From: Bagarius yarrelli
Lineage: Eukaryota; Chordata; Actinopteri; Siluriformes; Sisoridae
Length of the DNA: 64,000 nucleotides
Assembly: GCA_005784505.1 (NCBI GenBank)
Contig: VCAZ01000035.1
Coordinates: 3,791,001 to 3,855,000, forward strand
Direction: 5' to 3'
The stretch's first letter is position 1, and each line of letters opens with the position of its first letter. A model generated the notes under the pieces. That model worked only from the letters and a program-made list of their open reading frames with translations, searched no databases and was not told the origin of the DNA. Made by a program: the position numbers and the translations under genes. Shown here one piece after another: positions 10,356 through 22,469 of the stretch.

Positions 10356-12432
10356 CATCTGTACATACAGTGAAGTTTGTGATAAAAAAGCCATTTCGTG
10401 GTGAAAATCAGTGCACTTACAGTAACAGATCTGACCGTCTGGGAAAACAAAAGCGAGTAGAGGATGGACTACCAACAGCCAAACAAATGGCCAATCGCTT
10501 ATTATCCCACATGCTGGATATCAGAGGGCAAAGAGAGCGATAAACCAGACGCATCCCCGGTCTACTCGCATGCTGACAATCCGTTATCTGATACTCTGAG
10601 TGATGTGACTTAAAACAGTCTTTTGGTTGTTGTTCACTCTCTTAAAACGAAGGCTGTCCCAGTCATGTAACAGCATATGGACAGCTGTCCTCTGAAGTCT
10701 TTTACCCACAACTGAAAGCAGTGTCACATGCGTCCTTCTAAGAGAAGGCAAACCTGTAATTTTCTTTACTAGATCACGTCCCACCAAAAGGCTGAACACA
10801 TTCTTAGTGCTTACTATGAAGCATTTCTTCACTACGGTAGTAGGTTGTTTTTTTTTGGAACTAGTAACAATGCCACTAAAGTGTGGCATGTTTTGGGCAA
10901 TAAATACTCAAACTTTCGAGAAATTTGTTTCTAAAATGACAACAGAACGGAATAAAAACTACTTTTAGTGTGTGCAATATGGACTCAAATCCGGCAGAAA
11001 GAAACAACCCAAACTTAGAGTGTGGAACCCTGTTTTTACGATCCAAATCCATGAGGGTTCCACCTGCTGAAAGAAACAACACTCCATTTGATCAGGAAAT
11101 CAATGGCAGCTTCAATGCCTGTGACGTCATTATTATTATTATTGCACTAATATTCATTCACTCACCCTGAGAGTGTTAAGAGACGGGTTGGGGTCTGATT
11201 GTAATATAAAATAACCGGCTTGCTAGAAAGACAATCTGTAACCAGAAACGTCCAACACGCATTTATGAGTTTTCAGGGGTGATGTAAACGCAACTAATGC
11301 ATTGCGATTCTTTCTCTAACGATTCTCAAAAGTCCAGAGTTGATTCTAAATTCAAACAAGATCGCATGCACGTGCAAGAAACAGGAAAATCATAAGCAAT
11401 GACTGACGCATGAACGTATGCTGGGGAATTTGAACAAAAATAGATCTCAAATCCACATCAAATGTAAAATCGACTGCAAGGCAACACTTTGCAAAGCTGC
11501 CACTAGATTCTAAAAAAAAAAAGGTGGAGTGAATGACTCGGTCAGCGGCGGTTTTATTGCCAAGGATTTGTGGCGGTTCTCCGTGGGGAATAACACAGGG
11601 TTTGACACACCGTTGCAGGTGCTTGAGTCGAGGTACAGTGTGTCCTTACGGCGTTATTTAAGTGTTCTTCGTAATTATTATAATAATCTGACGTGTCCAT
11701 GTTTCATTCACAGCTTCGCAACTTTATTAATTAAAGAACTTTTATGAAACCAAATCATCTTTTTTTAAGATGGATGATGATGTCATACAGAAATTCCAAC
11801 TATAAACAAAAAGCACAGAATCTCCAATTCTGGTTAAAATGTAAAGATGTAAACACGTAATTTACACAGCAAAAGAATTAGAAAAAAGCGTAGATTTAGA
11901 ATCATTTTGGAATCAGATCAGGACTTGGAATCGGATCATAAAGTACCTCAAGATTCCCACCCCTATTCAACACCACATCCCAGCAAATTACATGATCTGG
12001 AGGCGGCCCAAACTTCCTGTCTTGATATCCAGAGGCTCTGCAGACGGCACTACGTATAGTCTAACATTTAAACTGGGATAAGACCATCGTGTTTTGAATC
12101 TCTACATAAAATACAAGCACCGTTTCCTGAACAGTAAAAACAATAATGTGATGTTTCGGTCTGGAGTTTGAGCCTCCGGAGGCGTAAGAGTCTAGGGAAG
12201 GACGGGTTAAGCTAATTACAGGCACATGTGCTCGTTCTCATTGACAGAAGAAGGTCACGGGACTCCTCGGTCCTCGTTTATGGGCCTGTATTTTTAGTCT
12301 GCGGCCCTAAACAGCACAACTTCATTAGAGCAACTGGATTAAAAATGTTAAAGCCACAAAAGGTATTCACACCATTTACAACGAGTCACTAAGCATTTCA
12401 TTAACTACACCGGTTAATGCCCCACCACCGGC
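10356..12432. other. Non-coding, nothing recognised
   Basis: About 2 kb. The phrase GAAAGAAACAAC occurs twice, near 10998 and 11069, after CGGCA and CTGCT. An ATT run lies near 11130. No convincing exon on either strand. Confidence 0.4.
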
Positions 12433-12433
12433 A

Positions 12434-12610
12434 GCTGTTGATCTGAAGACCAGAAACACCTGGTTTCAAGCCCCACCACCGGCAAGCCTTCGAGTAAGAC
12501 CCTTAACCCTTCTCGCTCCAGAGGCGCTGTATCATAACTGACCCTGAGCTCTGACCCCAACTTACTAATATATGTGCAAGATATGCGTAAAAGAATTTCA
12601 CTGTGCTCCT
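12434..12610 (+). repeat. SINE-B
   Basis: Starts GATCTGAAGACCAGAAACAC. Contains TGACCCTGAGCTCTGACCCC and ends at AATTTCACTGTGCTCCTG. Confidence 0.8.
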
Positions 12611-13605
12611 GTATTCTTTAGAAAAAATTAGGAGCGCCAGGATTTATATTTTTTATATTTTATTTATATTTAATTATTATTGTCTGTATTGATACTGATC
12701 AAAGAGCTCACTGACCAATGAGAAACGAAGCCTGTACTGGCGGCTTAAAGATGACTGGTGAGAATCTGTCTTAGGCAACACATCCCTAGGGAATTACACA
12801 GCAGTCAGAGCAGACGGCTGTCTGACATGCAGACAGATAAAGAAAGGATGACTTTACCAGGCCCTGTTGTATAATTGATGGCACAATCCCAGAGCGGCAC
12901 GAGAACAGAGGGCTTTAATAAAACAAACAAAACTGGCCAAGTTAGCTGCCTTTTGAAAGACACTGTTTCAAAACAAAGGTGTTACACACACACACACACA
13001 CGTGTTAAAAACTCAGAGCCCAGGCAAGACAATGCATGTCAATAAGAACATCGAGGTGAGTCACAGAAACTTATTTTTCAGCCTTCTTAAGGTCGTAACG
13101 GAACACTCGTTTGCATAGAATGACTTGTCTTGAAGATGAAATATGTGAAATTCTCAGCTTACTGCATCTACATGGGCTACCTGACGTGTTCACAGGAAAC
13201 AGACATATTCATCTGGAATCATCTCACAATGGACTGGAACGGGTGCACAGTGTCAGGCTGGGAAAGAAGAAAGCCAAACGTTCCCAATGACATCATATCC
13301 AAACATGCAAATTTTTCTATCGCCTATAATATAAAAGCTCTAAATGATCAGCTAAAAAAAGGGTTTTATTTCTGTAACATTAGAGAATGGATTGTAAAGG
13401 ATTTCCAGGATTATGATGAAAATATAAATAAATAAAACAATCAAAGTCTTTATTTTGGGTGCAGAGAAGAGCATCCCGAGTACTTCATTAGACTTTATGT
13501 AAAACATGGCTTAAGTATTAATCGCTGTTTGGAGTTTACGGCTCTCCATCAGTACATTTTCATCTACAGGGTCTAAATCTGTGCGATTAATCGTTATGAT
13601 CGATT
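12611..13605. other. Non-coding stretch
   Basis: Short (CA)n near 12985. A 101-codon frame at 13130-13435 has no recognised domain and no splice context, so it is not called a gene. Confidence 0.4.
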
Positions 13606-13732
13606 AATTTACATTTACAGCATTTGACAGACGTTCTTATCCAGAGCAACTTACATTTATCGCCGTATACAACTGAGCGATTAGGGGTTAAGGGCCTTGC
13701 TCAGGGGCCCGACGGTAGTAGCTTGAGCACGA
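13606..13732 (-). repeat. SINE-A, head-truncated
   Basis: Tail and core only: ATTTACAGCATTTGACAGAC through GGGCCTTGCTCAGGGGCCCG. Confidence 0.85.
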
Positions 13733-14764
13733 CTCATTTATTCAAGCACCTTAAACAGAACCACGTTGTTGAATGGGAGGCGTGTTGGAAGACACCAGCT
13801 AAAAAACAGGTAAAAATATCAGACACATTTTCTCACGGTATCCCATATGATACTGATGCTGTGGATCGTTACATCACTAACGACATTGTGGCCATATGCA
13901 CCGTTATTTAAATAATTCAAGTCTGCAGTTTGCAGTATATTTGTTGCTTACAGTATTTTACTAGAATAACCAAATCTCATTTGCACTTAATAAATAATTA
14001 TATTGTTTTTACTCAATTAAAAAAATTGGATAGTCTCTAGTGTTTTATTCATAAAAAATATATATAGAAATTTGTCCCAAAAGAACCTGAGATTTGAATT
14101 ATAGGACATGTCGTCCAGCTGTAACAGGGTCACAAGTCACTTATTCTTCATCCTGGGTGATTATTAAACAACATAACTACAGGGAGCAGGTTTAGTGCAT
14201 CCAACATGCAGTGCAGCGACAGATGGAGACCTACAGAACTTAAATGGTGTGCGAGAGACACAGATAAAAAAAAACACAACTACTAAGTCGCAGCATTTAA
14301 TCTAATTCTAACCAAGTGCCTTAGTAAACATAAATATTTAGTCTACGGCCACTTGCACTCGAACCAAACAAAGAGCGACAGAACATTCCAGACGGAACGC
14401 TTTATTCGGGTTTGAGCCAAAAACCAAACATAAGCTGTTAAAACTGTTTTGTACAAGATTTTACTGAGTCTCGCAACACAAACATAATTAACATAGAAAA
14501 CACTTAGCTTTAAATGACTAGCCTTTTATCATCACTGATGTAAAAATAAATCAATAAATAAATATATAGAAACATAAATGAAATCTCTCCTTCACTGTTA
14601 AACGATTCCTGTACAGACATTTAGTGAGGCAGCAACTTTTATTTCTGGTCCGTGTTAATATTTAATGGTTATTATATCTTCTAAGTGATTTGCATCCATG
14701 AGAACACTTCCCTGCCAGACAGGATGAATCCTAGACCTCTTATTTTAGCACACACACTTTAAAG
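13733..14764. other. Non-coding, nothing recognised
   Basis: AT-rich; no exon or repeat assigned. Confidence 0.4.
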
Positions 14765-14975
14765 TAGTGCACTGGTAGCTCAGTGGTTAAAGAGTTGGAC
14801 TGCCGATCAGAAGCTCGGTTCAATTCCCGGAACCACAAAGCTGTCACTGCTAAGCACCAGAGCAAAGCCCGTAAAACTCAACCGCTCAGCTGAATTAAAA
14901 AAACAAAAAAAACAAACATACACGCGAGTCACTCTGGATGGAAAAGTCTGCCAAACGCCAGAAATGTAAATGCAT
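14765..14975 (+). repeat. SINE-A, diverged
   Basis: Head GGTAGCTCAGTGGTTAAAGA to tail CGCCAGAAATGTAAATG, with many substitutions, so an older copy. Confidence 0.8.
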
Positions 14976-15578
14976 TACGGAACTGGTGTTAAACCTCATT
15001 AATACCACAGGAAGACTGGGCGGGTTGACAGTATATATCGTTACTGTGGGATAGATTGTCAATCGTAATAAACTTTTCTTCATATAAGTAGCAGCGTGCA
15101 TAAGAACGAGCAACACCGGGTCTCGTAATCCCACCCTGCACATCAGGTTATTGGGAGTAAAAATACAGTATATATCAATGCATTGGCATTCTCTTATAAA
15201 TATAGTTGGGTAATTATGTTTGTCTGTAATTTCTAGGCATCGAAGAGCCACTATAAATATGTGGCTATTACAATTACGTTTAAATTCACACTCGTTCACA
15301 CACTTTACACAGTATTTGTCAACGGCACTCCGGATGTGTTGCGCACCAATATCTCTGGCATCATTCTGTCAGGCATTACTAACAAAAACTGAAGCGTGAC
15401 TGCCCCGAGGACTACCGGGTATTTTTACATTTTGCTAAATATATTTTTCATATTTAATAAATATAAAATTTGAGGTTTTTATTTTTTATACCTGTGGAAT
15501 GTCAATTAAGGAAAGTTTATTATAATAATGTTTGTCCAAACAACTGTAAAATGCAACATACAGTAAACTTTGTTATGA
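14976..15578. other. Non-coding, MITE-end-like start
   Basis: GACTGGGCGGGTTGACAGTA and AATCGTAATAAACTTTT near 15016-15080 parallel the piece at about 6022. Nothing else recognised. Confidence 0.4.
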
Positions 15579-15629
<51 letters not shown>

Positions 15630-15630
15630 A
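15579..15630. repeat. (CTAT)n microsatellite
   Basis: About 12 perfect tetranucleotide units. Confidence 0.95.
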
Positions 15631-15714
15631 ACAATACTTTAGAAAGACTTTTACTTTTAGACTATTTCTTTTTTTTTGAAATTTTTTGTTTTATTATATA
15701 TAAATAAAACTACC

Positions 15715-15965
15715 TATTAATATATATATATATATATCTATAGATAGATATATATATATATATATATATATACTATATATATATATATAATAGATATATA
15801 TATATATATATAGATATATATATAGATAATATATATATCTATCTATATATCTATATATATATATCTATATATATATATATATCTATATATATATATATAT
15901 ATATCTATATATATATATATATATATATATATAGATATATATATATCTATATATCATAATATATA

Positions 15966-16008
<43 letters not shown>

Positions 16009-16137
16009 TATATAGATATATATTATAGCTATATCTATATATATATATATAGATATATATATATATATATATATATATCTATATATAGACTATATATATA
16101 TATACTATCTATATCGATATATATATATATATATAAC
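15715..16137. repeat. Long TA-rich block with CTATAG interruptions
   Basis: About 420 bp of alternating TA broken by TCTATAGATAGA-like steps. It is self-complementary on many scales. Confidence 0.95.
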
Positions 16138-16234
16138 TACCTACTTTAAATAACTACATTATAAAACATATCATTACTGTGAAAAAATAAAGTTACTCAT
16201 ATATTACAATAGAATTTTGGTCAAGTGTCCGTGG

Positions 16235-16237
<3 letters not shown>

Positions 16238-16275
<38 letters not shown>
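16238..16275. repeat. Poly(A) run of about 36 nt
   Basis: Uninterrupted A run. No retroposon body is recognised immediately upstream, so its origin is unclear. Confidence 0.9.
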
Positions 16276-16276
<1 letters not shown>

Positions 16277-16790
16277 CATAAATGCTGCTTCTGTCCTTAT
16301 ATGGTGGTCATTTGACCTTCTTAAACCTCCGTTAGCTGAGAATAAACAACCCAAACTAAAAAAGCTTAAAGATAAAGAAAGCAGACAGACCTAATTAACC
16401 TGATTGGAGAAGTGCAAATGCTAAGAACTAGCAGCTACGATCTGTTAGTGATGCACCACATTAGGGACATATCTCAGACTGTCACTGCATGTATACATCC
16501 CTGCTCTATATAAACACAGGGCCAGACGGGTGTTAGTTATCTGTATATGTAGGTGTATATATATCAGGATGCATATCGGGCATGCTGTTGTTTCTTGGGT
16601 GTCAGATATCAGGATGGGGCAGTTGTCCTCCGATTGCCCCTTAGAAGCCCCCCCAACCCCCCGCCAAACAGCTGAGGCAGACCCCAAGCATTCCTCTGGA
16701 CTCTGGTCTGATCACCTGTTCCTATGGAGCAGGACAGGCATGAAACAGGTGCTTGTTTTCTACTCCACATCCTCAACAATTAAATAAGCT
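16276..16790. other. Non-coding, nothing recognised
   Basis: Overlapping opposite-strand frames at 16445-16787 have no recognised similarity. Confidence 0.4.
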
Positions 16791-16794
16791 GATG

Positions 16795-16962
16795 GTGGAT
16801 TATTGCGGCTGATGGTGACCACCAGAGTTGACGTCATGCGCCATCGTCGCTTATTCAATGACGTACGACTCACATTAACACGTGAAAATCCGATCAGACA
16901 GTTTACACTAATGCATGTATCTCGTTTATATATGATTTATTACCACATATAAATGAGGCTTG
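16795..16962 (+). mobile_element. DNA element D, partial copy 3
   Basis: Shares CAATGACGTACGACTCAC, GTGAAAATCCGATCAGACAG, ACTAATGCATGTATCT and GATTTATTACCACATAT with the copies at 53345-54020 and 32940-34415. Only the right part of the element is present. Confidence 0.6.
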
Positions 16963-17655
16963 TAAAGTTGAGATGTGTTCATCTTCCTGCGTCGCAGACA
17001 CGTCTGGAAAAAACGAGCGGGTGGCACCAGCGCATGCATGCATCGCGACCGCTTGCTGTGTGGTTACATTAGAAATAAAACTGGGTGTGGCGACCTGGAA
17101 GATTGAGTCAAATTTGTTTTATTTACTTGTATTTTTCCCATTTACAGCAATTTTGCAATGACTGCATAATTATTTATTAAAATAACTAAATGTCAATTAT
17201 TATCCATTTATCTTCACATTTTAAAAAAGCAAAAGTGGATCTAAAATTTGAGGGCGAGATTTGATCGGCCTGACAGCCGACATCAGAGTCAGAAACTGAA
17301 TGGACTGCGCTGTTAGGTGAGGGAATCAGCAGGCTTCCTGAGCACAATCTGCTGAGTAAATGACGTAATGGACAGCCATTCATACCCACATTTACATACA
17401 CAGCATGACGGTTCACCTCCACATGGTAAACATGTGCTGGGACAGAAAATCTCCATTTGTCTTTGTCAGACATTCGTGTCCCAAATAAGGAAAGAAAAAA
17501 AAAAACAAAAAAAAAAAAACACTTGCCCAGGAGGCCTGGGAGTAAAACAGAACCCAAGCTGTTTAAAGTGAGACATCGGATAGGACAAGCACCCACATGA
17601 TGCTAAAAAAAACCTGTCAAAATTCATTTGACTGCATGACATACAGGCAGTAATT
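16963..17655. other. Non-coding, nothing recognised
   Basis: Short A-rich runs near 17495-17520. No exon seen. Confidence 0.4.
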
Positions 17656-17657
17656 AT

Positions 17658-17688
<31 letters not shown>

Positions 17689-17689
17689 A
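17656..17689. repeat. (ATC)n microsatellite
   Basis: About 10 ATC units. Confidence 0.9.
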
Positions 17690-19168
17690 CACCTCCTTAT
17701 CCTGCATTTATTTATTAGTTTGTGGGCGTGGCCTGTTCTAAATTTTTTGTAATTGTGGAAATGTAGCTGACGAATTAAACACAATTTTATTAATGCTCTA
17801 ATCAGTGTTAAAACTGAACGTTATAAACTTTCTATCAGCATCATTGCTAAACTAGCCTAATTATGGACACACAAGCTAGCTACCGACTACGGCTGCAACA
17901 AACAACTGTTTTGATAGTCGATTAATCAGCGATTATCAGAGCGATTAATCGAGTAATTAGCCAGTTTTGCCTTGTGAAATTAGTTTAAATATTAAGTTCT
18001 GCATGTTATTAGTAAATAAAACAAGGGCGTAACTTCAACATGACGAATTATTAATATTTATCGATACATTTCTAAGGAATTCATTACAAATTGTTATATT
18101 TAATTTTGAATATATTTTATTTTAGGTTATACATTATTTACCTGTCATTATTTCGTTGTTTTATTTACTATATAGATTTATTGTCTATGCTGCTTGAACT
18201 TCTTTTTATTATCCTAAAGCGAAAAATAAAAAAATATTAATAATTATAACGAAGCTTTTTTGCATGGCGGCAGATTTTGTGTTTGACGTTTTGTAAAACT
18301 TGTCCACACGCCGTGAGTTCGACATTATACGCGTTTTCTTTTATGAAACACTAAATGACCAGCCATCATTATATTCCTTTAATTTTATTTATAGCAAACG
18401 TTTCACTCTAATCAAAGTGCTGTAAATAAACAGTTGTAAATAAATTAATATAAAAATGAGCAAACAAAACAAACAGACGTTAGACAACGCAACATAAGAC
18501 ACCTGAGATTAGAAATTAATATACCAGAAAATTAAAAGTAGTTACTACTACAGCGCCACACTGGTGAAACTGTGCTATTGCAGGACCTTTACATAATGTC
18601 ATACGAGATCAAACAGGAAAAAATAAATGCATTTATAAAACAGAAAACAATGACGCCACAGTTCTCGCATATTTAAACTAAACACATAGAGGAAGTAAAA
18701 AGCGAGGGAAAACTGCTGAAACGTGGAACAGCGCTGGTTAAGTCATTCCGACCGCTCGTATGACACCCCACGGCTTGGAACTGAATGTCACAATTAAGAT
18801 AATGTCAAGTATGTAAAAAGAATGCACAGAAGAGGCAGGGTGAAAAGAGAGAGAGAGAAAAATACAAAGACCAGTTTGGTGAAAAGGTGTAAGAGGGGTT
18901 GCCCCATCAGGGGCGTGGCCATGCAGAGGGCACAGGGTTACATGGGGTGACATGACTTCATTCAAATCAAACGGAACTCATTATCAAACGGGAAATTATT
19001 CAGACAAAATAGAATTCGTGCAGATGAAATAAAACAATTACCCCGAGTTACCCTTCCAGTCGCCCTCGGATTCTGATTTACATTATTTTATATTAGAAAT
19101 AAGATTTTATATGGAGGGGGTGTTTCTCACCATTAGCTACAACTGGAGTCGTACAATACCGGGAATTT
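17690..19168. other. Non-coding, MITE-end-like piece at about 17890
   Basis: CGGCTGCAACAAACAACTGT followed by GATAGTCGATTAATC resembles the end of a common fish DNA transposon family. The other end is not located. Confidence 0.4.
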
Positions 19169-19169
19169 A

Positions 19170-19216
19170 CATAGCTCCCACTGCTGGGCCCCCGCACAGG
19201 GCCCTTAACCCCCAGA
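19170..19216 (+). repeat. SINE-A core fragment
   Basis: Only the CCACTGCTGGGCCC core and GGGCCCTTAACCCCCAG remain. Confidence 0.6.
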
Positions 19217-19289
19217 TGATCTGAAACGCTTTGTCTTTGGAAAAAGTGCCTGCAAGGACAGCTTTTCAACATTAGCTCCTACTAGAATT

Positions 19290-19927
19290 GCAAAATTCCA
19301 GGAATTTTCAAAGCTGGAAACTTTTAAAGGGAATCAACACGAACACACGGGAATCAACACGAATATATAGCAAATTAACGGAACCATCACACGACCGCTG
19401 GGAATCAACACGAATATATAGCAAAATTAACGGGAATCAACACGAATATATAGCGAAATTAACGGGAATCAACACGAATATATAGCGAAATTAACGGGAA
19501 TCTACAGGAATCAACAGGAATCAACGGAAATCTATGAATCAAAAGGAATATACGGGATTCAAAACGAATATACGGGAATCAATGGGAATATATAGCGGAA
19601 TTAACGGGAATATACAGAAATCATTAGGAATATATCGGAATTAGAAGAAATGTATGGAAATCAACAGGAATATATATCGGAATTAATGAAAATATTCGGA
19701 ATTAACAGAAAAATGTAGAAATAAACAAGAATATATGGAAATCAAGAGGAATATATGGGAATTACCAGGAATATATGGGAATTAACAGGAATATATGGGA
19801 ATTACCAGGGACGTATGGGAATTAACAGGAATATATGGGAATTAACAGGAATATTTGGGAATTAACAGGAATATTTGGGAATTAACAGGAATATTTGGGA
19901 ATTAACAGGAATATTTGGGAATTATAT
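19290..19927 (+). repeat. Minisatellite with drifting unit of about 20 bp
   Basis: Starts as GGGAATCAACACGAATATAT plus AGCAAAATTAAC spacers. It passes through degenerate forms and ends as near-identical GGGAATTAACAGGAATATTT units. A SINE-A begins right after the last unit. Confidence 0.9.
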
Positions 19928-20110
19928 AGGGAAGTGGCAGCACAGTGGTTAAGGTGTTGGCTGCTAATTGTACGATTAGGGTTCGAATCCCAGCACCACC
20001 AAGTTGCCACTGCTGGGCCCCTGGGAAAGGCCCTTAACCCCTAACTGCTGTATAAAAGATATAAATGTAGGTCGCTTTGAATAAAGGGCGTCTGCCGAAT
20101 GCTGTAAATG
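19928..20110 (+). repeat. SINE-A, nearly complete
   Basis: Head GTGGCAGCACAGTGGTTAAG to tail GTCTGCCGAATGCTGTAAAT. It abuts the end of the minisatellite. Confidence 0.9.
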
Positions 20111-20378
20111 TTTATTTATGTAATTAATTGAAATTAACTTCAATGTGTAAACCAGATTTTCTATTTTATTCTTTAAATCAGGATGAAAAAGTTTTACAGT
20201 TAATAAAAATAAAATACAAAAGTTTAAAAGTGTTAAAGTGTAAAATTAAATTTAACCCTTTCCAGTTTTTCCACCAATCTGGCCACCCTAAAGTCTCGGT
20301 ACATTAAAGCACAGCCTGACGACCACTTTTCAGTCAGAGTTACGCTCTTTAATCTAAAACACCAACGACTGCAAAGCC
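20111..20378. other. Non-coding, nothing recognised
   Basis: AT-rich DNA before the CpG-rich segment. Confidence 0.4.
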
Positions 20379-20598
20379 CACAACGCGGTGCAGCGCGTAA
20401 ATATTCCACAAATAAATATAAATAAATAAAATAAAATAAAAGTGAGATAAGGAAAGAAAGTTCGGCGCCTCAGAGGGATGAATGAAGAAGCTAAACGGCG
20501 TCACGACAAACAACTACTGAGAGAAAAAAATGAATTAAGCCAAAAGCAGAGGGGAAAATACATGTTTTTAAAAAAGAAGTATAACAAAAAGAACTTAC

Positions 20599-20700
20599 CT
20601 TTAAATGTGAAGAAATAAAATGAAATAGAAATGAAAAAAATCCTGGTTTTATTGCGCGTCGTCCTCAGTGAAATCAGCAGCGCTCGCGACTCCACTGTTT
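20599..20700 (-). other. Possible untranslated first exon of a leftward gene (MYO9A?)
   Basis: On the - strand the motif AAAG|GTAAGT gives a strong 5' splice site, with the exon ending at 20599 just inside the CpG-rich segment. In human, MYO9A is head-to-head with SENP8, so this may be its 5' exon. The 5' end at 20700 is arbitrary. No MYO9A coding exon was found to the left, so the gene identity is a synteny guess. Confidence 0.25.
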
Positions 20701-20866
20701 AAATATCCCAGCGATTTTTTTTTCCTTTTTTTTTTTTACCTCACAAAATTTTCCTCGTACAAACTTCCAAACGCAGAGCCATTTTTAATTTATCACAAAA
20801 TACCATCATTAATTCTTCCTCTTGTCACTTAACTCACTAACACGACCCGCTTCATTCCACTCGACA

Positions 20867-20901
<35 letters not shown>

Positions 20902-21148
20902 TCCCTGACTAATCACTGCTGCTCCTCATCTCGCGCGCGTGCCCGCTGCTTAAACTCGTTTACTTCTTATTTCCCACCCACATTCCTATAACCCCCGCCT
21001 CCAGCATCGGGATTGGCTTAAATTTCCTGATTGCACGCAAATACTCGCTTACAATTGGTTACGTTTAGACGTACAGAGAATGATGGACAGGGAGGCGGGG
21101 TTTTTTTTAGTAATTCAGGTGGAGGGACCAGCGAATCGTTATGCTGAT

Positions 21149-21158
21149 CCATATAAGG
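21149..21158. promoter_or_regulatory. CArG box (possible SRF site)
   Basis: CCATATAAGG matches the consensus CC(A/T)6GG exactly and sits about 90-140 bp upstream of the candidate senp8 first-exon donors. One 10-mer can occur by chance; it could also act as a TATA-like element. Confidence 0.35.
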
Positions 21159-21179
21159 CGTGTGGTAAAACTACTGTCG

Positions 21180-21299
21180 TAAATCAGATTTTGTTTACGA
21201 CAGTTATTCCTTCTGGTAGTTTCCGGCTGTCAGTCCTGTAGCGTAAGGCTGCTGCTGCTGCTGCTATGAGTACATTTTACCGAATGTTTCGTCTATGAG
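21180..21299 (+). other. senp8: Candidate untranslated first exon of senp8
   Basis: Two possible donors follow the promoter: GC|GTAAGG at 21243 and GAG|GTAAAAT with the exon ending at 21299. Either would splice to the acceptor before the coding exon at 22464. The longer form holds a short upstream frame of 10 codons beginning at the ATG in GCTATGAGTAC. Start and exact donor are inferred. Confidence 0.35.
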
Positions 21300-21300
21300 G

Positions 21301-21820
21301 TAAAATAATTTAATAATTATTAATAATTAAAAATCGTTATAGAATATTCTGTGCCGCTTTACTTTAGTTTTTCAACTAAGTATGTACGTTATGCAGAAAG
21401 AAAGACATTTATTGAGAAACTTAGTCTAGTTAGTATATGTGTATTTTTGTTAACTCGGCTGTCTTTTGAAAAACCTGCTTTATATTAGCATATTTATGGT
21501 AATTAAAATACATGAAAAATGTCTGTTTACAGAGTAAGTAGGTTTTTTTAAAGAACTTTTGTAATGCAACTTAGTAAAATTTCATTGTGTAATGTAATTT
21601 ATTTACTTTAGAAATCCATACAAAATATTACTATACTCAGTTTTGTGTATTTAGTCATTTATCTTAAGTAAGAAACACAGAAATGTCTATCCCAAGAACG
21701 TGGGGGTGGGGGGGGTAGATAGGACATAAGGGCACCATACACACACACACACACACTTTCACACATAGGGTTAAATTAGTAACCAGATAGCCAGGGAACC
21801 CAAAATATCGCACAGAGATA
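21301..21820. other. Presumed senp8 intron 1, first part
   Basis: AT-rich, with a G run and a short (CA)n near 21700-21758. No exon seen. Confidence 0.35.
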
Positions 21821-22113
21821 TAAGGGGGAAGCGGTAGGTTATGGTTTTGGACTGTTAACTGGAGGATTATGGGTTCGATTCCCAATACAACCAAGTTGTA
21901 ATGTAAATGACTTTATTTGGCAGATATACTTTGAAATTCTTCAACAATTCGGCGCCTTACCCATTTGAGCTATAACTGCCACTCACCGCTGGACCTGAGC
22001 AAGACCCTCAATTGGCCCCTTAACCCCCAATTGCTCAGTTGTATAAATAAAATAAACATAAGTCACTCTGGATAAGGGCGTCTGCCAAATACCGTAAATG
22101 TAATCCAACGTGA
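21821..22113 (+). repeat. SINE-A fragments in the presumed senp8 intron
   Basis: A head part at 21821-21910 and a core plus tail part at about 21950-22113 (CTCTGGATAAGGGCGTCTGC), separated by unrelated sequence. Confidence 0.7.
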
Positions 22114-22127
22114 ATTCTGGATCTGTG

Positions 22128-22308
22128 AGGTGGCGTAGTAGCTTAGTGGTAAAGGTGCTGGACTGGTGTTTGGATAATTGTGGGTTTAATACCCATCAAC
22201 CCCCCACTGCTGGGCCCCTGAGCAGGGCCTTTAACTGGTCAGGTTATAATGAGAAGTGTAAGTTGCTCTGGTAAGGGGTTTTAAAGGATGCTATAAAAGG
22301 TAAATGTC
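22128..22308 (+). repeat. SINE-A, diverged
   Basis: Head TAGTAGCTTAGTGGTAAAGG to a degraded tail. It ends about 150 bp before the senp8 coding exon. Confidence 0.75.
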
Positions 22309-22463
22309 AGGCATTAATGCTTCCCACGAGATCTTTCAACAGACTGAATTAATACAATGCAATGCACGGTGGTCAGTATTTAGCCCCCTGGTCACTGATA
22401 CGGAACCTGATGTTCTCCTTTCATATCGTTTTCCAGTAACCCTGTTCCTCTGGTGCCACATAG

Positions 22464-22469
22464 TCGGAG
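22464..22469 (+). other. senp8: Splice acceptor and 6-nt leader of the senp8 coding exon
   Basis: The pyrimidine-rich CTGTTCCTCTGG leads to CACATAG|TCGGAG and then the ATG at 22470. This places a 3' splice site 6 nt before the start codon and supports that start. Confidence 0.6.

Larger units (their letters stand above)
20380..21300. promoter_or_regulatory. CpG-rich segment, possible two-way promoter
   Basis: CpG is dense at 20380-20710 (GCGCGTCGTC, GCTCGCGACTCC) and at 20920-21250 (CTCGCGCGCGTGCCCGCTGC), unlike the flanks. Inverted CCAAT boxes (ATTGG) lie near 21009 and 21054, and a GC-box-like GGAGGCGGGG near 21092. The + strand leads to senp8. The - strand leads to a possible untranslated exon ending at 20599. 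Promoter function and sharing are inferred. Confidence 0.5.

Noticed and set aside
13130..13435. 101-codon + strand frame
   Set aside because: No recognised domain, AT-rich composition expected by chance, and no splice or promoter context.
19290..19927. CRISPR-like array
   Set aside because: Units are directly adjacent with no unique spacers, and the genome is a vertebrate one. Same for the arrays at 31.7, 34.0 and 43.1 kb.
1..20400. MYO9A coding exons
   Set aside because: Expected from synteny, but no minus-strand frame resembles the myosin IX N-terminus or motor domain. Only a possible untranslated exon remains.
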